Below are positions 50,232 through 60,412 of a stretch of DNA of 64,000 bases, piece after piece. This DNA is from Streptomyces tauricus. Lineage in GTDB: Bacteria; Actinomycetota; Actinomycetes; Streptomycetales; Streptomycetaceae. The DNA is taken from the NCBI RefSeq assembly GCF_014650955.1, contig NZ_BMVY01000001.1, positions 434,001 through 498,000 on the forward strand, given 5' to 3'. The notes below the pieces were generated by a model that searched no databases, was not told the DNA's origin, and saw only the letters and a list, made by a program, of their open reading frames with translations. Numbering within the stretch: position 1 is the first letter of the stretch; every line of letters begins with the position of its first letter. The position numbers were made by a program, and so were the translations under genes.

Positions 50232-51787
50232 ACGACCCTCGACGTGCCGCCCGGCGGGGCCGGGACCGCAAGGCCGAGATCGTGATGCCCGCGCCCGGCC
50301 TGAAGCGGTTCCCCGCCGCGGACACCCCGGGTGTCGCCGTGATCGGTGGAGGGATCGCGGGTCTCGCCGCGGCGACCCTCCTGGCCGAACGAGGTGCCCG
50401 CGTGACCCTCTACGAACAGGCGGAGTCACTCGGCGGCCGGCTCGCCGGCTGGTCCACCCGGCTTGCCGACGGCGGGGAGGCGACCATGAGCCGGGGCTTC
50501 CACGCGTTCTTCCGCCAGTACTACAACCTCCGTGGCCTGCTGCGGCGCACGGATCCGGCGCTCGACCGTCTCCGGCAGGTGCCCGACTACCCGCTGCGGC
50601 ACAGCGGCGGGCTGACCGACAGCTTCGCCCGCGTACCCCGCACACCACCGTTGAGCGCACTCGGGTTCGTCGCCCTGAGCCCCACGTTCGGCTGGCGCGA
50701 CCTGGCCGCGATGGACGCCCGAGCCGCGCTGCCCCTGCTCGACGTCCGCGTACCCGAGGTCTACGAGCGCTTCGACTCGGTCAGCGCGACCCAGTTTCTC
50801 GAAAGCGTCCGCTTCCCCGAGGCCGCACATCATCTGGCGTTCGAGGTGTTCTCCCGCAGCTTCTTCGCCGACCCCCGCGAACTGTCCGCCGCGGAACTCC
50901 TGCTGATGTTCCACATCTACTTCCTCGGTTCGTCCGAGGGCCTGCTCTTCGACGTCCCGACCGCTCCCTTCCCGCAGGCGCTGTGGGACCCGCTCGGCGC
51001 GTATCTCCAGCGCCTCGGCGCGCACATCCGCACCGGTACGCCGGTACGCGCCGTCCACCCCGGCGACGGAGGGGGAGGGGGAGTGGAGGTGCGGACGGAC
51101 ACCGCCGTGGACCGTCATGACGCGGCGGTTCTCGCCCTCGACGCCAGCGCCCTGCGGGGCCTCGTCGCGGCGTCACCCGCGCTGGGCACCTCCGCCTGGC
51201 GCGACGACATCGACGGCCTGCGCACCGCGCCGCCGTTTCTCGTCTCGCGGCTCTGGCTCGACCGCCCGGTACGCGCCGACCGCGCCGCGTTCCTCGGCAC
51301 CAGCGGCTACGACGGCCTCGACAACGTCAGTGTCCTGGACCGCTACGAGGACGAGGCCGCCCGATGGGCGTCCCGATCCGGCGGCTCGGTGGTGGAACTG
51401 CACGCCTACGCCGTGCCCGAGGACGCGCGGCGCGAAGCCGTACAGTCCCGGCTCGTCGACCGTCTGCACGAGGTATATCCGGAGACACGAGGGGCGCGGA
51501 TCGTGGACGCCCGGCATGAATGGCGCTCCGACTGCCCGCTCTTCCCGGTCGGCTCCTACACCCGGCGGCCCACCGTGACCACTGCGCACCCGCAGATCGT
51601 GCTCGCCGGTGACGCGATCCGCTGCGACCTGCCCGTGGCCCTCATGGAACGCGCCGCCACCACGGGCTTTCTGGCGGCCAACGCCCTGCTGGCCGGCTGG
51701 GGAGTCCGGGGCCAGGTGCTGTGGACGGTACCCCGAGCGGGCCGTTCGCCCGTACTGCGGGCGCTCGGCACGGTCGGAAGCCGCTGA
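50228..51787 (+). CDS. crtU: Beta-carotene desaturase/methyltransferase (isorenieratene synthase)
   Basis: 519 aa from GTG in a GTGA overlap. FAD motif VAVIGGGIAGLAAATLLAE (36-54), then YEQAESLGGRLAGW, SRGFHAFFRQYYNLR and the C-terminal FAD loop IVLAGDAIRCDLPVALMERA. CrtU aromatises both beta-rings and moves a methyl group, making isorenieratene from beta-carotene. Last gene of the plus-strand arm; it converges on the Rieske gene. Confidence 0.9.
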   Translation: MNDPRRAARRGRDRKAEIVMPAPGLKRFPAADTPGVAVIGGGIAGLAAATLLAERGARVTLYEQAESLGGRLAGWSTRLADGGEATMSRGFHAFFRQYYNLRGLLRRTDPALDRLRQVPDYPLRHSGGLTDSFARVPRTPPLSALGFVALSPTFGWRDLAAMDARAALPLLDVRVPEVYERFDSVSATQFLESVRFPEAAHHLAFEVFSRSFFADPRELSAAELLLMFHIYFLGSSEGLLFDVPTAPFPQALWDPLGAYLQRLGAHIRTGTPVRAVHPGDGGGGGVEVRTDTAVDRHDAAVLALDASALRGLVAASPALGTSAWRDDIDGLRTAPPFLVSRLWLDRPVRADRAAFLGTSGYDGLDNVSVLDRYEDEAARWASRSGGSVVELHAYAVPEDARREAVQSRLVDRLHEVYPETRGARIVDARHEWRSDCPLFPVGSYTRRPTVTTAHPQIVLAGDAIRCDLPVALMERAATTGFLAANALLAGWGVRGQVLWTVPRAGRSPVLRALGTVGSR

Positions 51788-51875
51788 CCCTCGCTCCTCC
51801 GCACGACGTTCCGCTCCTTCGGGAAGACCTCGAAGACGCCCTGGCGGTCGAAGAGGCCCTGGCCGGCAGACGGTG

Positions 51876-52883
51876 TCAGCCAGGGAACCGGCCCGCGCTG
51901 CGCAACGCCCAGCGCCGCTCCGCGTAGGCCAGGTCGTCGCGCCACAACCGGCCGGCCGTGCGGCGCATCAACGGTCGGAGCGCGGGCGCGGCGGCCCGTG
52001 CCAACGCGAAACCCCGCCGGTCCGAGGCAGCCACGACCGCCTCGATGACGGCGGTCCGCGGCTGCTCCGCGTTCTCGCCGGTCAGCGGCGTGGCGTGGGT
52101 CTCGACCACGGACGTCGATCCCTCACCCTCGGTGATGCGCATCACCACGGTCCGGGGTCCGGGAGCGGTGAACTCCGCCCGCACCGGCACCACCAGACGG
52201 TCGGTCAGCCGGAAGGAGACATCGACGACGAACGCGTCGTCCGCCTCGCCCCGCGGCGGGCGCGTCACCGTCAGGTCGACGAACGAGTAGGGGTGGAACC
52301 ACGAACCGTGCCACGGATCCAGCCGGTTGGCGATCACGTCCTGGGGCTCGCACCGGCCGACGGCCGTGTAGACGGCGTCCACCCCGCTGCCCGCCGCCGG
52401 CCGCGCCGGCACCACGGGCCGCTCGGTCGGCTCCTCGCCGCCGACCGAGTCCAGCCTGACCCACACCAGTACACCGTCGTCGTGGGCGGGGAACGGATCC
52501 CAGCCGGCGAACGACCCGCCGTCCAGGGCCAGTCCGTGCCAATGGCACACCAGCGTGCCGCACACCACCCGGCTGTCCCGCAGCGGGGCGCCGAGATGCG
52601 GGCAGGCGCCCGGACCGGCGTGCAGCCGGCCCGTGTCCGACCGCCACAGCACGACTTCGACCCCGCCGACCGTTCGGCCGTAGGGGCGGTCACCGGCGCG
52701 TACGTCCCGCGAGGCACCCACGACGAACCAGTTCCCCGACGGACGGGCGGAGGCCCGTTTGAGCGCGTCGGAGATGATCGACGGGCGTGCTTCCTGCCAG
52801 GTCGGCGGCTGCGCCGCCCAGTCCGACCGGCGGCGCCGCCGCAAGGGTGACGTCCAGCCGGGCCGGTTCGCTCGGTCGCTCAC
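51876..52883 (-). CDS. DUF5914 Rieske-type [2Fe-2S] protein of the carotenoid cluster
   Basis: 335 aa from GTG in a GTGA overlap with crtB. Rieske ligands are complete: CPH at 94-96 and CHWH at 113-116. The second half is a START-like catalytic or binding domain ([16 protein letters not shown], then VEVSFRLTD-type strands). This is the protein found after crtB in Streptomyces crt clusters, at the place often labelled crtV. A carotenoid oxygenation or auxiliary role is likely but not proved; no mononuclear-iron His/His/Asp triad is clear to me. Confidence 0.85.
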   Translation of the reverse strand: MSDRANRPGWTSPLRRRRRSDWAAQPPTWQEARPSIISDALKRASARPSGNWFVVGASRDVRAGDRPYGRTVGGVEVVLWRSDTGRLHAGPGACPHLGAPLRDSRVVCGTLVCHWHGLALDGGSFAGWDPFPAHDDGVLVWVRLDSVGGEEPTERPVVPARPAAGSGVDAVYTAVGRCEPQDVIANRLDPWHGSWFHPYSFVDLTVTRPPRGEADDAFVVDVSFRLTDRLVVPVRAEFTAPGPRTVVMRITEGEGSTSVVETHATPLTGENAEQPRTAVIEAVVAASDRRGFALARAAAPALRPLMRRTAGRLWRDDLAYAERRWALRSAGRFPG

Positions 52884-53875
52884 CGCACGGGACCTTTCCG
52901 CTGCAGGGGCGTGACGCCCGCCTGTGCTGTCAGGGGCGAGGAACGGGCGCGCCATCGTGCCCTCGTGATGTCGACGATCCCCGCGGCGGCCGTCGCCGCA
53001 CGGCGCCCGCGCGACACGACCGCGCGGCGGTGCAGCACGGTGTAGTCCTGGTCCGCGATCGCGTCGAGAATGCCACCGTAGAGCGTGAACGCGGTACGGA
53101 TGCAGGGCCGCGTGCGCGGGTCCAGCATGGCGATGCCCGGTTCCGCCGCCCGGTAGATCTCTCTGGTCATGCCCTCGGCGGCGACGAGCGCCCGGCGAAT
53201 CCTCGCGTCGGGTCGTCCCGTACGGCGGCTCCACTCCAGCAGCGGACGGTCCACGCCGTGGGCCGCGAGCAGGTCCGCGGGCAGATAGACGCGGCCCCGG
53301 TCGAGGTCCTCGCCGACATCGCGCAGGAAGTTGGTGAGCTGGAAGGCCACGCCCAGGTCGGCGGCGTGCGGTGCCGCTTCCTCGCGTGAGGTGACCGTGC
53401 CGAGCACGGGCAGCATCTGCAGTCCGATTACCGCGGCCGAGCCGTGCATGTAGGCGCGCAGGTCGGCGTAGGTCGGGTAGTCCGTGACGTGCAGGTCGCT
53501 GCGCATCGACGCCAGGAAATCGGCGAACAGCGTGTGGTCGATGTCGTACCGGCTCGCGGTGTCGGCCACGGCCCGGACCACCGGCTCGTCCCCGGCTCCG
53601 GTACGCAGCCCGTGCGCGAGGTCGCTCTCCAGGCACCGCAGCAGCCGGTCGCGCTCGTCAGGGGTGCGGCGCCGGTCGAGGTCGTCCACGATGTCGTCCG
53701 CCCAGCGGGCGAAACCGTACAAGGCGTGTACCGCGGAGCGGCGTTCCACAGGGAGCAGACGGGTGGCCAGGAAGTAGGTCCGGCCGTGGCGGGCGTTGAG
53801 CCGCCTGCACTGGGTGTAGGCCTCGCGCAGGGCGGGATCGGTGATGTCCGCGGCGTCCAGCTCACGACGCGTCAT
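52880..53875 (-). CDS. crtB: Phytoene synthase
   Basis: 331 aa from ATG at 53875 with GAGG six bases upstream, overlapping the crtI end by 14 bases. The two Asp-rich Mg-diphosphate motifs are [11 protein letters not shown] (55-65) and [18 protein letters not shown] (about 186-203). It joins two geranylgeranyl diphosphates head to head into phytoene. Second to last in the minus-strand crtE-I-B-Rieske operon. Confidence 0.93.
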   Translation of the reverse strand: MTRRELDAADITDPALREAYTQCRRLNARHGRTYFLATRLLPVERRSAVHALYGFARWADDIVDDLDRRRTPDERDRLLRCLESDLAHGLRTGAGDEPVVRAVADTASRYDIDHTLFADFLASMRSDLHVTDYPTYADLRAYMHGSAAVIGLQMLPVLGTVTSREEAAPHAADLGVAFQLTNFLRDVGEDLDRGRVYLPADLLAAHGVDRPLLEWSRRTGRPDARIRRALVAAEGMTREIYRAAEPGIAMLDPRTRPCIRTAFTLYGGILDAIADQDYTVLHRRAVVSRGRRAATAAAGIVDITRARWRARSSPLTAQAGVTPLQRKGPVR

Positions 53876-55451
53876 GAACGCCCTCCTCGGTGGAGACCGC
53901 GGCGGTACGTGCCGCACGCTGTACGGGACGGACGCGCTGTACGGGACGGAGGCGGGGGCCGCTGCCCCGGACGCCGCCGGTGACGCGCGCGGCGGCGAGC
54001 TTTCCGCTGATGAGCACCGTCGGCACACCGACGCCTGGTGTGGTGCCGCAGCCGGCCAGTACGACGTTCTCCAGACCGCGCACCAGATTGCGCGGGCGGA
54101 ACGGTCCTGTCTGGGCGAAGGTGTGGGACACCGAGAACGGGGTGCCCGCAGCATGTCCCTGCGCCGTCCAGTCCAGCGGCGTCACGAGCATTTCCTCCTG
54201 CACGCTGTCCGCGAACCCGTCCAGGCCCCGGCGTTCCAGTTCGGCGACCAGGCTGTCGCGGTAGCGCGGGCCGAGGTCCCGCCAGGCCTCGGCGGAGGGC
54301 CCGACGTCGGTGTTCGGGCACGGGGCCAGCACGTAGTGCAGGTGCTTGCCCGGCGGGGCGAGGGCGGGGTCGTGTGTCGTCGGCCGGGTGATCAGCAGGG
54401 ACGGGTCGCTCATCAACGTCCCCGACCGGGTCAGCTCGTCGAAGGTGCTCTCCCAGGCCGTGCCGAACGAGAGGGTGTGGTGGGCGAGACCGGGCCAGGT
54501 GCGGTCGGTTCCCGCGTGCAGCACCACGGCGGACGGCGAGTGCCGCAGTCCCACCGGGCGGCGGGGTGTCCGTCCGACGAGCCGGTGCGCCGTGGACAGC
54601 TCGCAGGTCAGCACCACCGCGTCGCAGGCGATCCGCTCACCCGAGGCGAGATGTACGGCACGCACACGGCCGCCGCTCCGTTCGAGGGAGGTCGCCTCGG
54701 CCGACCAGCGGAAGTCGGCGCCCGCGCCGGCCGCCGCGTTCGCCATGCCACGAGGCAGCGCGTGGATGCCGTTCTTCGGGAACCAGACGCCGGCCACCGT
54801 GTCCATGTAGGCGATCACCGCGTACGCCGCGAGGGCCCTGGCCGGGGTGACTCCGGCGTACAGGGCCTGGAAGGAGAAGACGCGGCGCAGCCGCGGGTCG
54901 GAGATGAAGCGGCCGATACGGCGGTCAAGGCGTCCGAAGCCGCCCAGCGCGGCCAGCCGGGCCAGGTCCGGGTGGAGGAGCTGGAAGGGGGAGTCGAAGT
55001 TGGTGTCGATGAAGCGCCGCATCTGCGCCCGGTACAGCCGCTCCAGCCAGGTCCTCAGCTCGCGGTAGCCGGCTGCCTCGGCCGGTCCGGCGAACTCACG
55101 CACCGCGCTCTCCATTGCCTCGCCGTCCGTGTGCACGTCGAGTGAGGTGCCGTCCGCGAAGGACGCCCGGTAGGCCGGGTGCAGGGGCGTCAGCTCGACG
55201 TGCCGGGCGAGGCTGTCACCTACGGCGGCGAAGGCCTCGTCGGCCAGGTGCGGCATGGTCAGCACCGTGGGACCGGTGTCCACTTCGAAACCGCCCATGC
55301 GGACGTGACCGGCCCGGCCGCCCGGGCCGGCGTTCCGTTCGACGACGGTCACCCGCCGACCGGAACCCAGCAGGTGCAGCGCACAGGCGAGGCCGGACAG
55401 TCCGGCTCCCACCACGACGACATGATCCGTCGGCCCAGGTACCGTTCTCAC
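53862..55451 (-). CDS. crtI: Phytoene desaturase
   Basis: 529 aa from GTG in a GTGA overlap with crtE. FAD motif [20 protein letters not shown] (10-29), then [13 protein letters not shown] and [16 protein letters not shown]; the C-terminal CrtI signature includes [18 protein letters not shown]-type sequence and [19 protein letters not shown]. It carries out the four desaturations from phytoene to lycopene. A Val/Gln/Arg-rich tail after about residue 495 is longer than usual. Confidence 0.92.
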   Translation of the reverse strand: MRTVPGPTDHVVVVGAGLSGLACALHLLGSGRRVTVVERNAGPGGRAGHVRMGGFEVDTGPTVLTMPHLADEAFAAVGDSLARHVELTPLHPAYRASFADGTSLDVHTDGEAMESAVREFAGPAEAAGYRELRTWLERLYRAQMRRFIDTNFDSPFQLLHPDLARLAALGGFGRLDRRIGRFISDPRLRRVFSFQALYAGVTPARALAAYAVIAYMDTVAGVWFPKNGIHALPRGMANAAAGAGADFRWSAEATSLERSGGRVRAVHLASGERIACDAVVLTCELSTAHRLVGRTPRRPVGLRHSPSAVVLHAGTDRTWPGLAHHTLSFGTAWESTFDELTRSGTLMSDPSLLITRPTTHDPALAPPGKHLHYVLAPCPNTDVGPSAEAWRDLGPRYRDSLVAELERRGLDGFADSVQEEMLVTPLDWTAQGHAAGTPFSVSHTFAQTGPFRPRNLVRGLENVVLAGCGTTPGVGVPTVLISGKLAAARVTGGVRGSGPRLRPVQRVRPVQRAARTAAVSTEEGVHDAS

Positions 55452-56614
55452 GCCGCCTCCCCGGTATGTCCCAGTGCGACGCCCGAGGCGCGCTCGACCA
55501 ATGTGGTGAACTCCCGCCGTACGACGGGGTCGGGGGTCGCCCCCGCGAAATGCCGCACGCTTGTCGCCGCCAACTCCGAGATCTTGGACTCCACGACGCC
55601 TCTCGCGCCGGTCCGCTCCAATGCCGCTCGCATGCGGCTCACCGCCTCGTCCGGCCGGCCGCCGACCCCGACGTCGGGGCTGGGGCTGGGGCTGGGGCCG
55701 AGGGCGTCGACTGCCTCCTCGTCACCGGCGGCGTCAGCGAGCCACAGGCCGACCGCGAGGAGATAGGTGAGTTTGCGGGTCCGCAGATCGTCGTCGGCCG
55801 GTTTGCCCGTCGTTTTCGGATTGCCATAGGTGCCAAGGAGGTCGTCCCGTAGTTGGAAGGCCAGCCCGGCACAGCGCCCGGCCGAGCGGAGGGCGTTCAG
55901 GGTGTGGTCGTCGCCACCGGTCAGGGCCGCGCCCAGGGCCAGGGGCCGCTCGACCGTGTACAGGGCGCTCTTGAGCGTGGCGATGCTCACGGCCTCGTCG
56001 ACACCGGACGATCCGGCGGCCTGCGCGTGGATGTCGCGGTACTGCCCGGCGACCATCTCCGTACGCATGGCCCGCCACTCGTGGAACAGCCGTGTGCCGT
56101 GCGGCGAACCGAGTGCCGTCTCGGTCAGTACGTCGTCCGCCCAGACCAGGGCGAGGTCGCCGGCGAGTATCGCGGCGGAGGTCGAGAAGACCTCCGGTGA
56201 GCCGGTCATCCGCGCGGCCCGGTGCATCTGGGCGAGCTCCACATGGACGGCCGGTGCGCCCCGGCGGAGCGGTGATCCGTCCATGACGTCGTCGTGTATG
56301 AGAGCGCACGCCTGTACGAGTTCGAGCGCGGCCGCGGTCCGCAGGAGCGCGGTGGGGTCACCCGAACCGCCCGCGGCCCGCCAACCGCACCACGCGAACG
56401 CCGAGCGCAGCCGTTTGCCGCCCCGGCGGACGAACGTGGTGACCCGGCCGGCGACGTCCTGTGCGAACACCTGGTCCACGTCGAAGGCCCTGCGCAACTT
56501 GGTGTCGAGTACATGCCCGAGCTCCGCCTCGACGGCGCGGACGGCCTCCAGGGCCGTGAGCGGACTGTCGACGGGCACGACCGGTTCGGCCGCGGTGGGC
56601 CGGAGTCCCAGCAT
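55448..56614 (-). CDS. crtE: Geranylgeranyl diphosphate synthase
   Basis: 388 aa from ATG at 56614, chosen because GGGGAG lies six bases upstream; a GTG at 56647 has none. Trans-prenyltransferase motifs: GGKRLRSAF (65-73), first Asp-rich motif LIHDDVMDGSPLRRG (105-119) and second LAFQLRDDLLGTYGNPKTTGK near residue 270. It makes C20 diphosphate for carotenoids and could also feed the UbiA-type enzyme at 8686. First gene of crtE-I-B-Rieske. No LitS/CrtS-type promoter could be assigned. Confidence 0.92.
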   Translation of the reverse strand: MLGLRPTAAEPVVPVDSPLTALEAVRAVEAELGHVLDTKLRRAFDVDQVFAQDVAGRVTTFVRRGGKRLRSAFAWCGWRAAGGSGDPTALLRTAAALELVQACALIHDDVMDGSPLRRGAPAVHVELAQMHRAARMTGSPEVFSTSAAILAGDLALVWADDVLTETALGSPHGTRLFHEWRAMRTEMVAGQYRDIHAQAAGSSGVDEAVSIATLKSALYTVERPLALGAALTGGDDHTLNALRSAGRCAGLAFQLRDDLLGTYGNPKTTGKPADDDLRTRKLTYLLAVGLWLADAAGDEEAVDALGPSPSPSPDVGVGGRPDEAVSRMRAALERTGARGVVESKISELAATSVRHFAGATPDPVVRREFTTLVERASGVALGHTGEAA

Positions 56615-56760
56615 GCACAACTCCCCTTCACTCTCGGTCACCTGCACACCAGTGTTTCTCTCGCGGGCGTGTTAACGGATGCGCTGATTCCTGCCCGTTG
56701 CGAGACCTGTCGCCGGTCGCAGTCACTCCACTGGCGCAGCGCTCTGCGTCTCATGGCGGT

Positions 56761-57288
56761 GTGGACGAGATCGACACCGTGGATTGGGACGCCATCCGAG
56801 CCGTCCCCGGTATTACCGGCGCGGCGAACCTGGTACAGGCCGAGGCGGCCGGCTCGTAGCTCGGCGGTGGTGGAATCGTCCGGGTCCCCCTCTGGTGCAC
56901 CATGGCCGGCCGTCTGCGAGAGCGCACCGATTTCCTCGTCGGGCTGGGTAAGAGGGGCAGGTCATTGCTGGCCGACGAGGCCACGCACTGGCGTTTCGAG
57001 GTTCGCGAGTGTGTCGCCGTCGGCGGGGACACGGCGGCCTTCGGCGTCATGGCGGGCCGTCTCCCCGACGGCGTGCGGACGGCGAAGGTACATCTCGCGG
57101 GTGCCATCACCGGGCTGAGCGAACCCACCCTCGTACACCCGCCGGTGGAGGGCTCTCCCGAGGCATGCCTGCGGGTGACCGGTTGCCCTCCGCCAGAACT
57201 GCCGCCAGGTGCGGTGCTCTTGGCGGCGGAGTGCGGGATCAGTGCGTGCACTGACCGTGCACTGATCGGGCCGCGCCAGGCGATTTGA
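56761..57288 (+). pseudogene. Unrecognised coding-like frame interrupted by an amber codon
   Basis: Within the 774-bp gap between crtE and the NACHT gene, a single plus-strand frame from GTG 56761 reads IDTVDWDAIRAVPGITGAAN, meets TAG at 56857-56859, then continues in the same frame to 57288 (from ATG 56902: RTDFLVGLGKRGRSLLADEA, AAFGVMAGRLPDGVRTAKVH). Third-position GC is coding-like on both sides. It may be a two-piece pseudogene or a shorter gene from 56902. Family not recognised. Outside it the gap shows no feature. Confidence 0.4.
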
Positions 57289-57388
57289 GCACTGCCGTCG
57301 ACCATCAGCGGGCGGTCAGCCACCGTTTCCACCGCGTTGCCGGCTCGTTGGATCGGGCGTCGGTCGTGGCCATGGAGCGGGGGACGGA

Positions 57389-59791
57389 ATGCGTCGGCGA
57401 TGGGCTGTGGCCTGGGTGTTGTGCGCGGCTGTTGCTGTGGCGCTCGCGTTGATGTGGCGCAGGTGGGACGAGAGCACCGCCGCGACGGTGAGTTCCGTGG
57501 TGGCGGCCGTCGTCGGGCTTTACGGAGTGCTGGCGGTGTGGGTATGGCGTCGCGATCCGAGGAGGGGACATTCGAGTACCGGGCAGCTGGCGGATGCCGC
57601 GGCGGTCCTCGCGCGTCTGGTGGGACGGCAGTGGCAGGAGGAGGCGACACTCAGGCAACTGTTCGACCCCGCTCCGATGCCTGTGGTGTGGTCCGACTGC
57701 CTTGAGGTCGGAGTGGGCGACCACCGCCGACTGATCGGTGCCCCCTTCTCCTGCTGTGCGGACCGGCTGGGCGAACTGACCTCGGCCTACCGGGCGCTGC
57801 CCAGAGGCCGACTCGTCGCACTGGGACCTGGAGGGTCGGGCAAGACCACGTTCGCCGTGCTCCTCACGCTCGGACTGTTGCGCACCCGGGAAGAGGGCGA
57901 TCCGGTGCCGGTGCTGCTGTCATTCGCCTCCTACGACCCGGCCCGCGAGAGTGCTCACGACTGGCTGAGCCGCCGGATCGCGGCCGACTACCCGGCGCTC
58001 GCCGACGCCGAGGCCTATGGGCCGACCGCGATCCGCGACCTCCTCGCCGGACACCAGGTCCTTCCCGTGCTCGACGGGCTGGACGAACTCCCCGTACCGG
58101 CCCATGCCGCTGTCCTGACCGCACTCAATGACTCCCTGGACGCCCACACGCCCTTGGTTCTGACCTGTCGCACCGCCGCCTACACCGCTGCGGTCGCCGA
58201 AGCGGGCGTCCTGGCCGGTGCGGCTGTCATCGAGCCCGCCGAGGTGCGTCCCGCCGACGCCTTCGACCTGCTGCGCCTGGCCACCTCACCCGGACCCCGC
58301 CAGGAGCGATGGGACGAGCTCGCCCAGCACGTGTCCCGGCACCCCGGCGGGCCACCGGCCCGGGCCCTGGCCAGCCCTTTGATGGTGGGGCTCGCCCGAT
58401 CCGTGTACGCCGACGCCGATGGCGACCCGTCCGAGCTCGCCGACCACGACCGCTTTCCGACCACCGCGACCATCGAGCACCATCTGCTGGATGCCCTGGT
58501 CCCCGCCCTGTATGCGCGTGCCCACCGCCTGGGGCCCGCTGCCCGCCGCTGGGACCGGGCCCGCGCTCAGGGCTACCTCACCCAGCTCGCCGTAGGCCTG
58601 CGTCGCCAGGACACCCAGGACCTGGCCTGGTGGCAGCTCTACCGCTGGACACCGCTGGCCCATGCCTGGAGCCGTGCCGCGCTGTCGGCTCTTGCCGCGT
58701 TCACCCTCGTCTGGGCGGCCTACCTGGCTGACCGTCTCAGAACCCCCGGACTCTCGGGCTGGCCGCTGGAAGTCGTGTTCTCGTACAGCGGCGCAGTGGC
58801 TCTGGCCATGGTGGCCATGGTCCGCGTCGCGGCGTGGAGGGCGGCCGGGCCGCACACACGGGCCGGAGCGCTGCGGGCGGTGCTGCTGATCGCCGGGTGC
58901 GGCTATGTGGCCCACTCCGCTCCGAAGTCCGTGGTGCGCATGGCCGATATCAGCGTCTGGGCCGGGGTCGAATACCTTGTGCTGGCCAGCAGCCTCTACG
59001 GGCTCTCCTACCTGGCGGTCCTCTACACCGCCGGAATTCCGGCACCGCCGCACACGCCCAGCCGAGGTGGTCTCGGCACACTTCACTGGCGTCACCGGCT
59101 GCCCCGGGCTCTGCTCACCGTCGCCGGCACCGCAGTCCTCACCGGCTCCGCACTCACCCTGCATGTCTTCACCGTGCCGCCGTGGTTCCCGGCTGAAGTA
59201 TCGGCGGACTCCATCCCTCCATGGGACGCCTGGACGTACGGCCTGACGACGGGGTGCTTCTTCGGCACGGTACAAGCACTGCTGCGCTGGACGCGGCACA
59301 CCGTGTCCCCGGACGAACTCACCACAGCGGCCTCTTCGGTACGGGCCGACCGGCTCATCTCCCTGCTGACAGGCGCCGCAGGAGCGTTGCTGATCACTCT
59401 GCCCGACGTCCCGCTGGTGCTGAGCGTCGCGGGAGCCCTCCCCGATGTGAGCCTTGCCGTGTCCCTGGTCGGGTACCTCTGGTACAAACTTCCTTTCGTG
59501 GGCCCCGTCGGCCTGTTGCTCGCCCTGGCCGCCTGCGCCTGGCCGTACTACATCGCGGCGCGCATCCTGCTGGCAGCCCGGGGCCGACTGCCGTGGAGGC
59601 TCCAGTCATTCCTGGCCGACGCCCACCGCCTCGGTGTTCTGCGCCAGGTAGGACCCACCTACCAGTTCCGCCATGCCCGCCTGCGAGACCGCCTGGCCGA
59701 CGGAGCACGCCTGCCTCATCCTCGTACGACATCCGCTCCGCAGGTAGATGCGGCTTCGCCTCCGGACGCTCCGTCGCGATCACTGGGCTGA
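57389..59791 (+). CDS. Membrane-anchored NACHT-type STAND NTPase
   Basis: 800 aa. Two N-terminal membrane helices (about 8-22 and 34-53), then a NACHT NTPase: Walker A LGPGGSGKTTFA (145-156), Walker B with the NACHT acidic extension VLPVLDGLDELP (224-235), and LVLTCRTAAYTAAV as sensor 1. Residues about 430-720 contain roughly eight further membrane helices instead of the LRR, TPR or WD40 sensors usual for STAND proteins, and the C-terminus (LADAHRLGVLRQVGPTYQFR) resembles a winged-helix end. It could be a stress or phage sensor or a membrane regulatory NTPase. Monocistronic. Confidence 0.85.
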   Translation: MRRRWAVAWVLCAAVAVALALMWRRWDESTAATVSSVVAAVVGLYGVLAVWVWRRDPRRGHSSTGQLADAAAVLARLVGRQWQEEATLRQLFDPAPMPVVWSDCLEVGVGDHRRLIGAPFSCCADRLGELTSAYRALPRGRLVALGPGGSGKTTFAVLLTLGLLRTREEGDPVPVLLSFASYDPARESAHDWLSRRIAADYPALADAEAYGPTAIRDLLAGHQVLPVLDGLDELPVPAHAAVLTALNDSLDAHTPLVLTCRTAAYTAAVAEAGVLAGAAVIEPAEVRPADAFDLLRLATSPGPRQERWDELAQHVSRHPGGPPARALASPLMVGLARSVYADADGDPSELADHDRFPTTATIEHHLLDALVPALYARAHRLGPAARRWDRARAQGYLTQLAVGLRRQDTQDLAWWQLYRWTPLAHAWSRAALSALAAFTLVWAAYLADRLRTPGLSGWPLEVVFSYSGAVALAMVAMVRVAAWRAAGPHTRAGALRAVLLIAGCGYVAHSAPKSVVRMADISVWAGVEYLVLASSLYGLSYLAVLYTAGIPAPPHTPSRGGLGTLHWRHRLPRALLTVAGTAVLTGSALTLHVFTVPPWFPAEVSADSIPPWDAWTYGLTTGCFFGTVQALLRWTRHTVSPDELTTAASSVRADRLISLLTGAAGALLITLPDVPLVLSVAGALPDVSLAVSLVGYLWYKLPFVGPVGLLLALAACAWPYYIAARILLAARGRLPWRLQSFLADAHRLGVLRQVGPTYQFRHARLRDRLADGARLPHPRTTSAPQVDAASPPDAPSRSLG

Positions 59792-59956
59792 GGTCATGGC
59801 TGAGGGCAAGCGCACGGTGGTCGTTGCAACACACGTCACCACGTACGGCTGAGCGGCTGGCGTCGTCCCAGGGAGCCGGTGACCTGGCCCGGCCGTCCCT
59901 GCGGTCCCAGACTGTCGCGCGGCGCCGCTCGGACAGCCGTGGAATGGCACCGGTTG

Positions 59957-60325
59957 TCAGACGCGGTCGTGGAGCGTGACCTGGTAGCCGTCGGGGTCGG
60001 CGAAGGTGAAGGTCCGGCCGAAGGGGCCGTCGATCGGCGCGGAGACGATGGTGTGACCGTCGGCGACGAGAGCATCGTGAATGGCCTGGACATCGGTGGC
60101 GTGCAGCCAGATCGCAACACCGATGCCGGGCTGGGCGACGGACGCGAGATCGGTGCCGGGAACGATGGCGCGGAGTGCGAACGCGATCGGCTTCGTTTCG
60201 AAGACGACGGCGTGCGGAGGCCCGGCCTGCGAGCGGACGAGGCCGAGGTACTGCTCGTAGAACGCCTGCGACGCGTCGAGGTCGCGCGCCTGGAGCGAGA
60301 TGAAGTCGGGGCCGGTGGCGGGCAT
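59957..60325 (-). CDS. Glyoxalase/bleomycin-resistance (VOC) family protein
   Basis: 122 aa from ATG at 60325 with AAGGAG seven bases upstream. VOC pattern: DFISLQARDLDASQAFYEQYLG, VAIWLHATDVQAIHDAL and the terminal TFADPDGYQVTLHDRV. Such proteins bind a metal in a paired beta-alpha-beta-beta-beta module and act as lyases, dioxygenases or drug-binding proteins. Divergent from a MarR regulator across two palindromic operators, so it is almost certainly its target. Confidence 0.88.
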   Translation of the reverse strand: MPATGPDFISLQARDLDASQAFYEQYLGLVRSQAGPPHAVVFETKPIAFALRAIVPGTDLASVAQPGIGVAIWLHATDVQAIHDALVADGHTIVSAPIDGPFGRTFTFADPDGYQVTLHDRV

Positions 60326-60370
60326 GATGATGCTCCTTCTTCTGGAGTCGCTTGGTCGGGTGGCCTTCGT

Positions 60371-60412
60371 GTCAGCTTTCTGACACACGTCAACCTATGT
60401 CAGAATGCTGAC
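60371..60412. promoter_or_regulatory. Two MarR operators directly before the marR ATG
   Basis: GTCAGCTTTCTGAC (60371-60384) and GTCAGAATGCTGAC (60399-60412), each GTCAG-N4-CTGAC, centres 28 bp apart. The second ends at the base before the ATG, leaving no room for a ribosome site. Confidence 0.75.

Noticed and set aside
56751-57650. 299-residue minus-strand frame
   Set aside because: Pro/Arg/Ser-rich, crosses the NACHT start; the plus strand has better coding composition.
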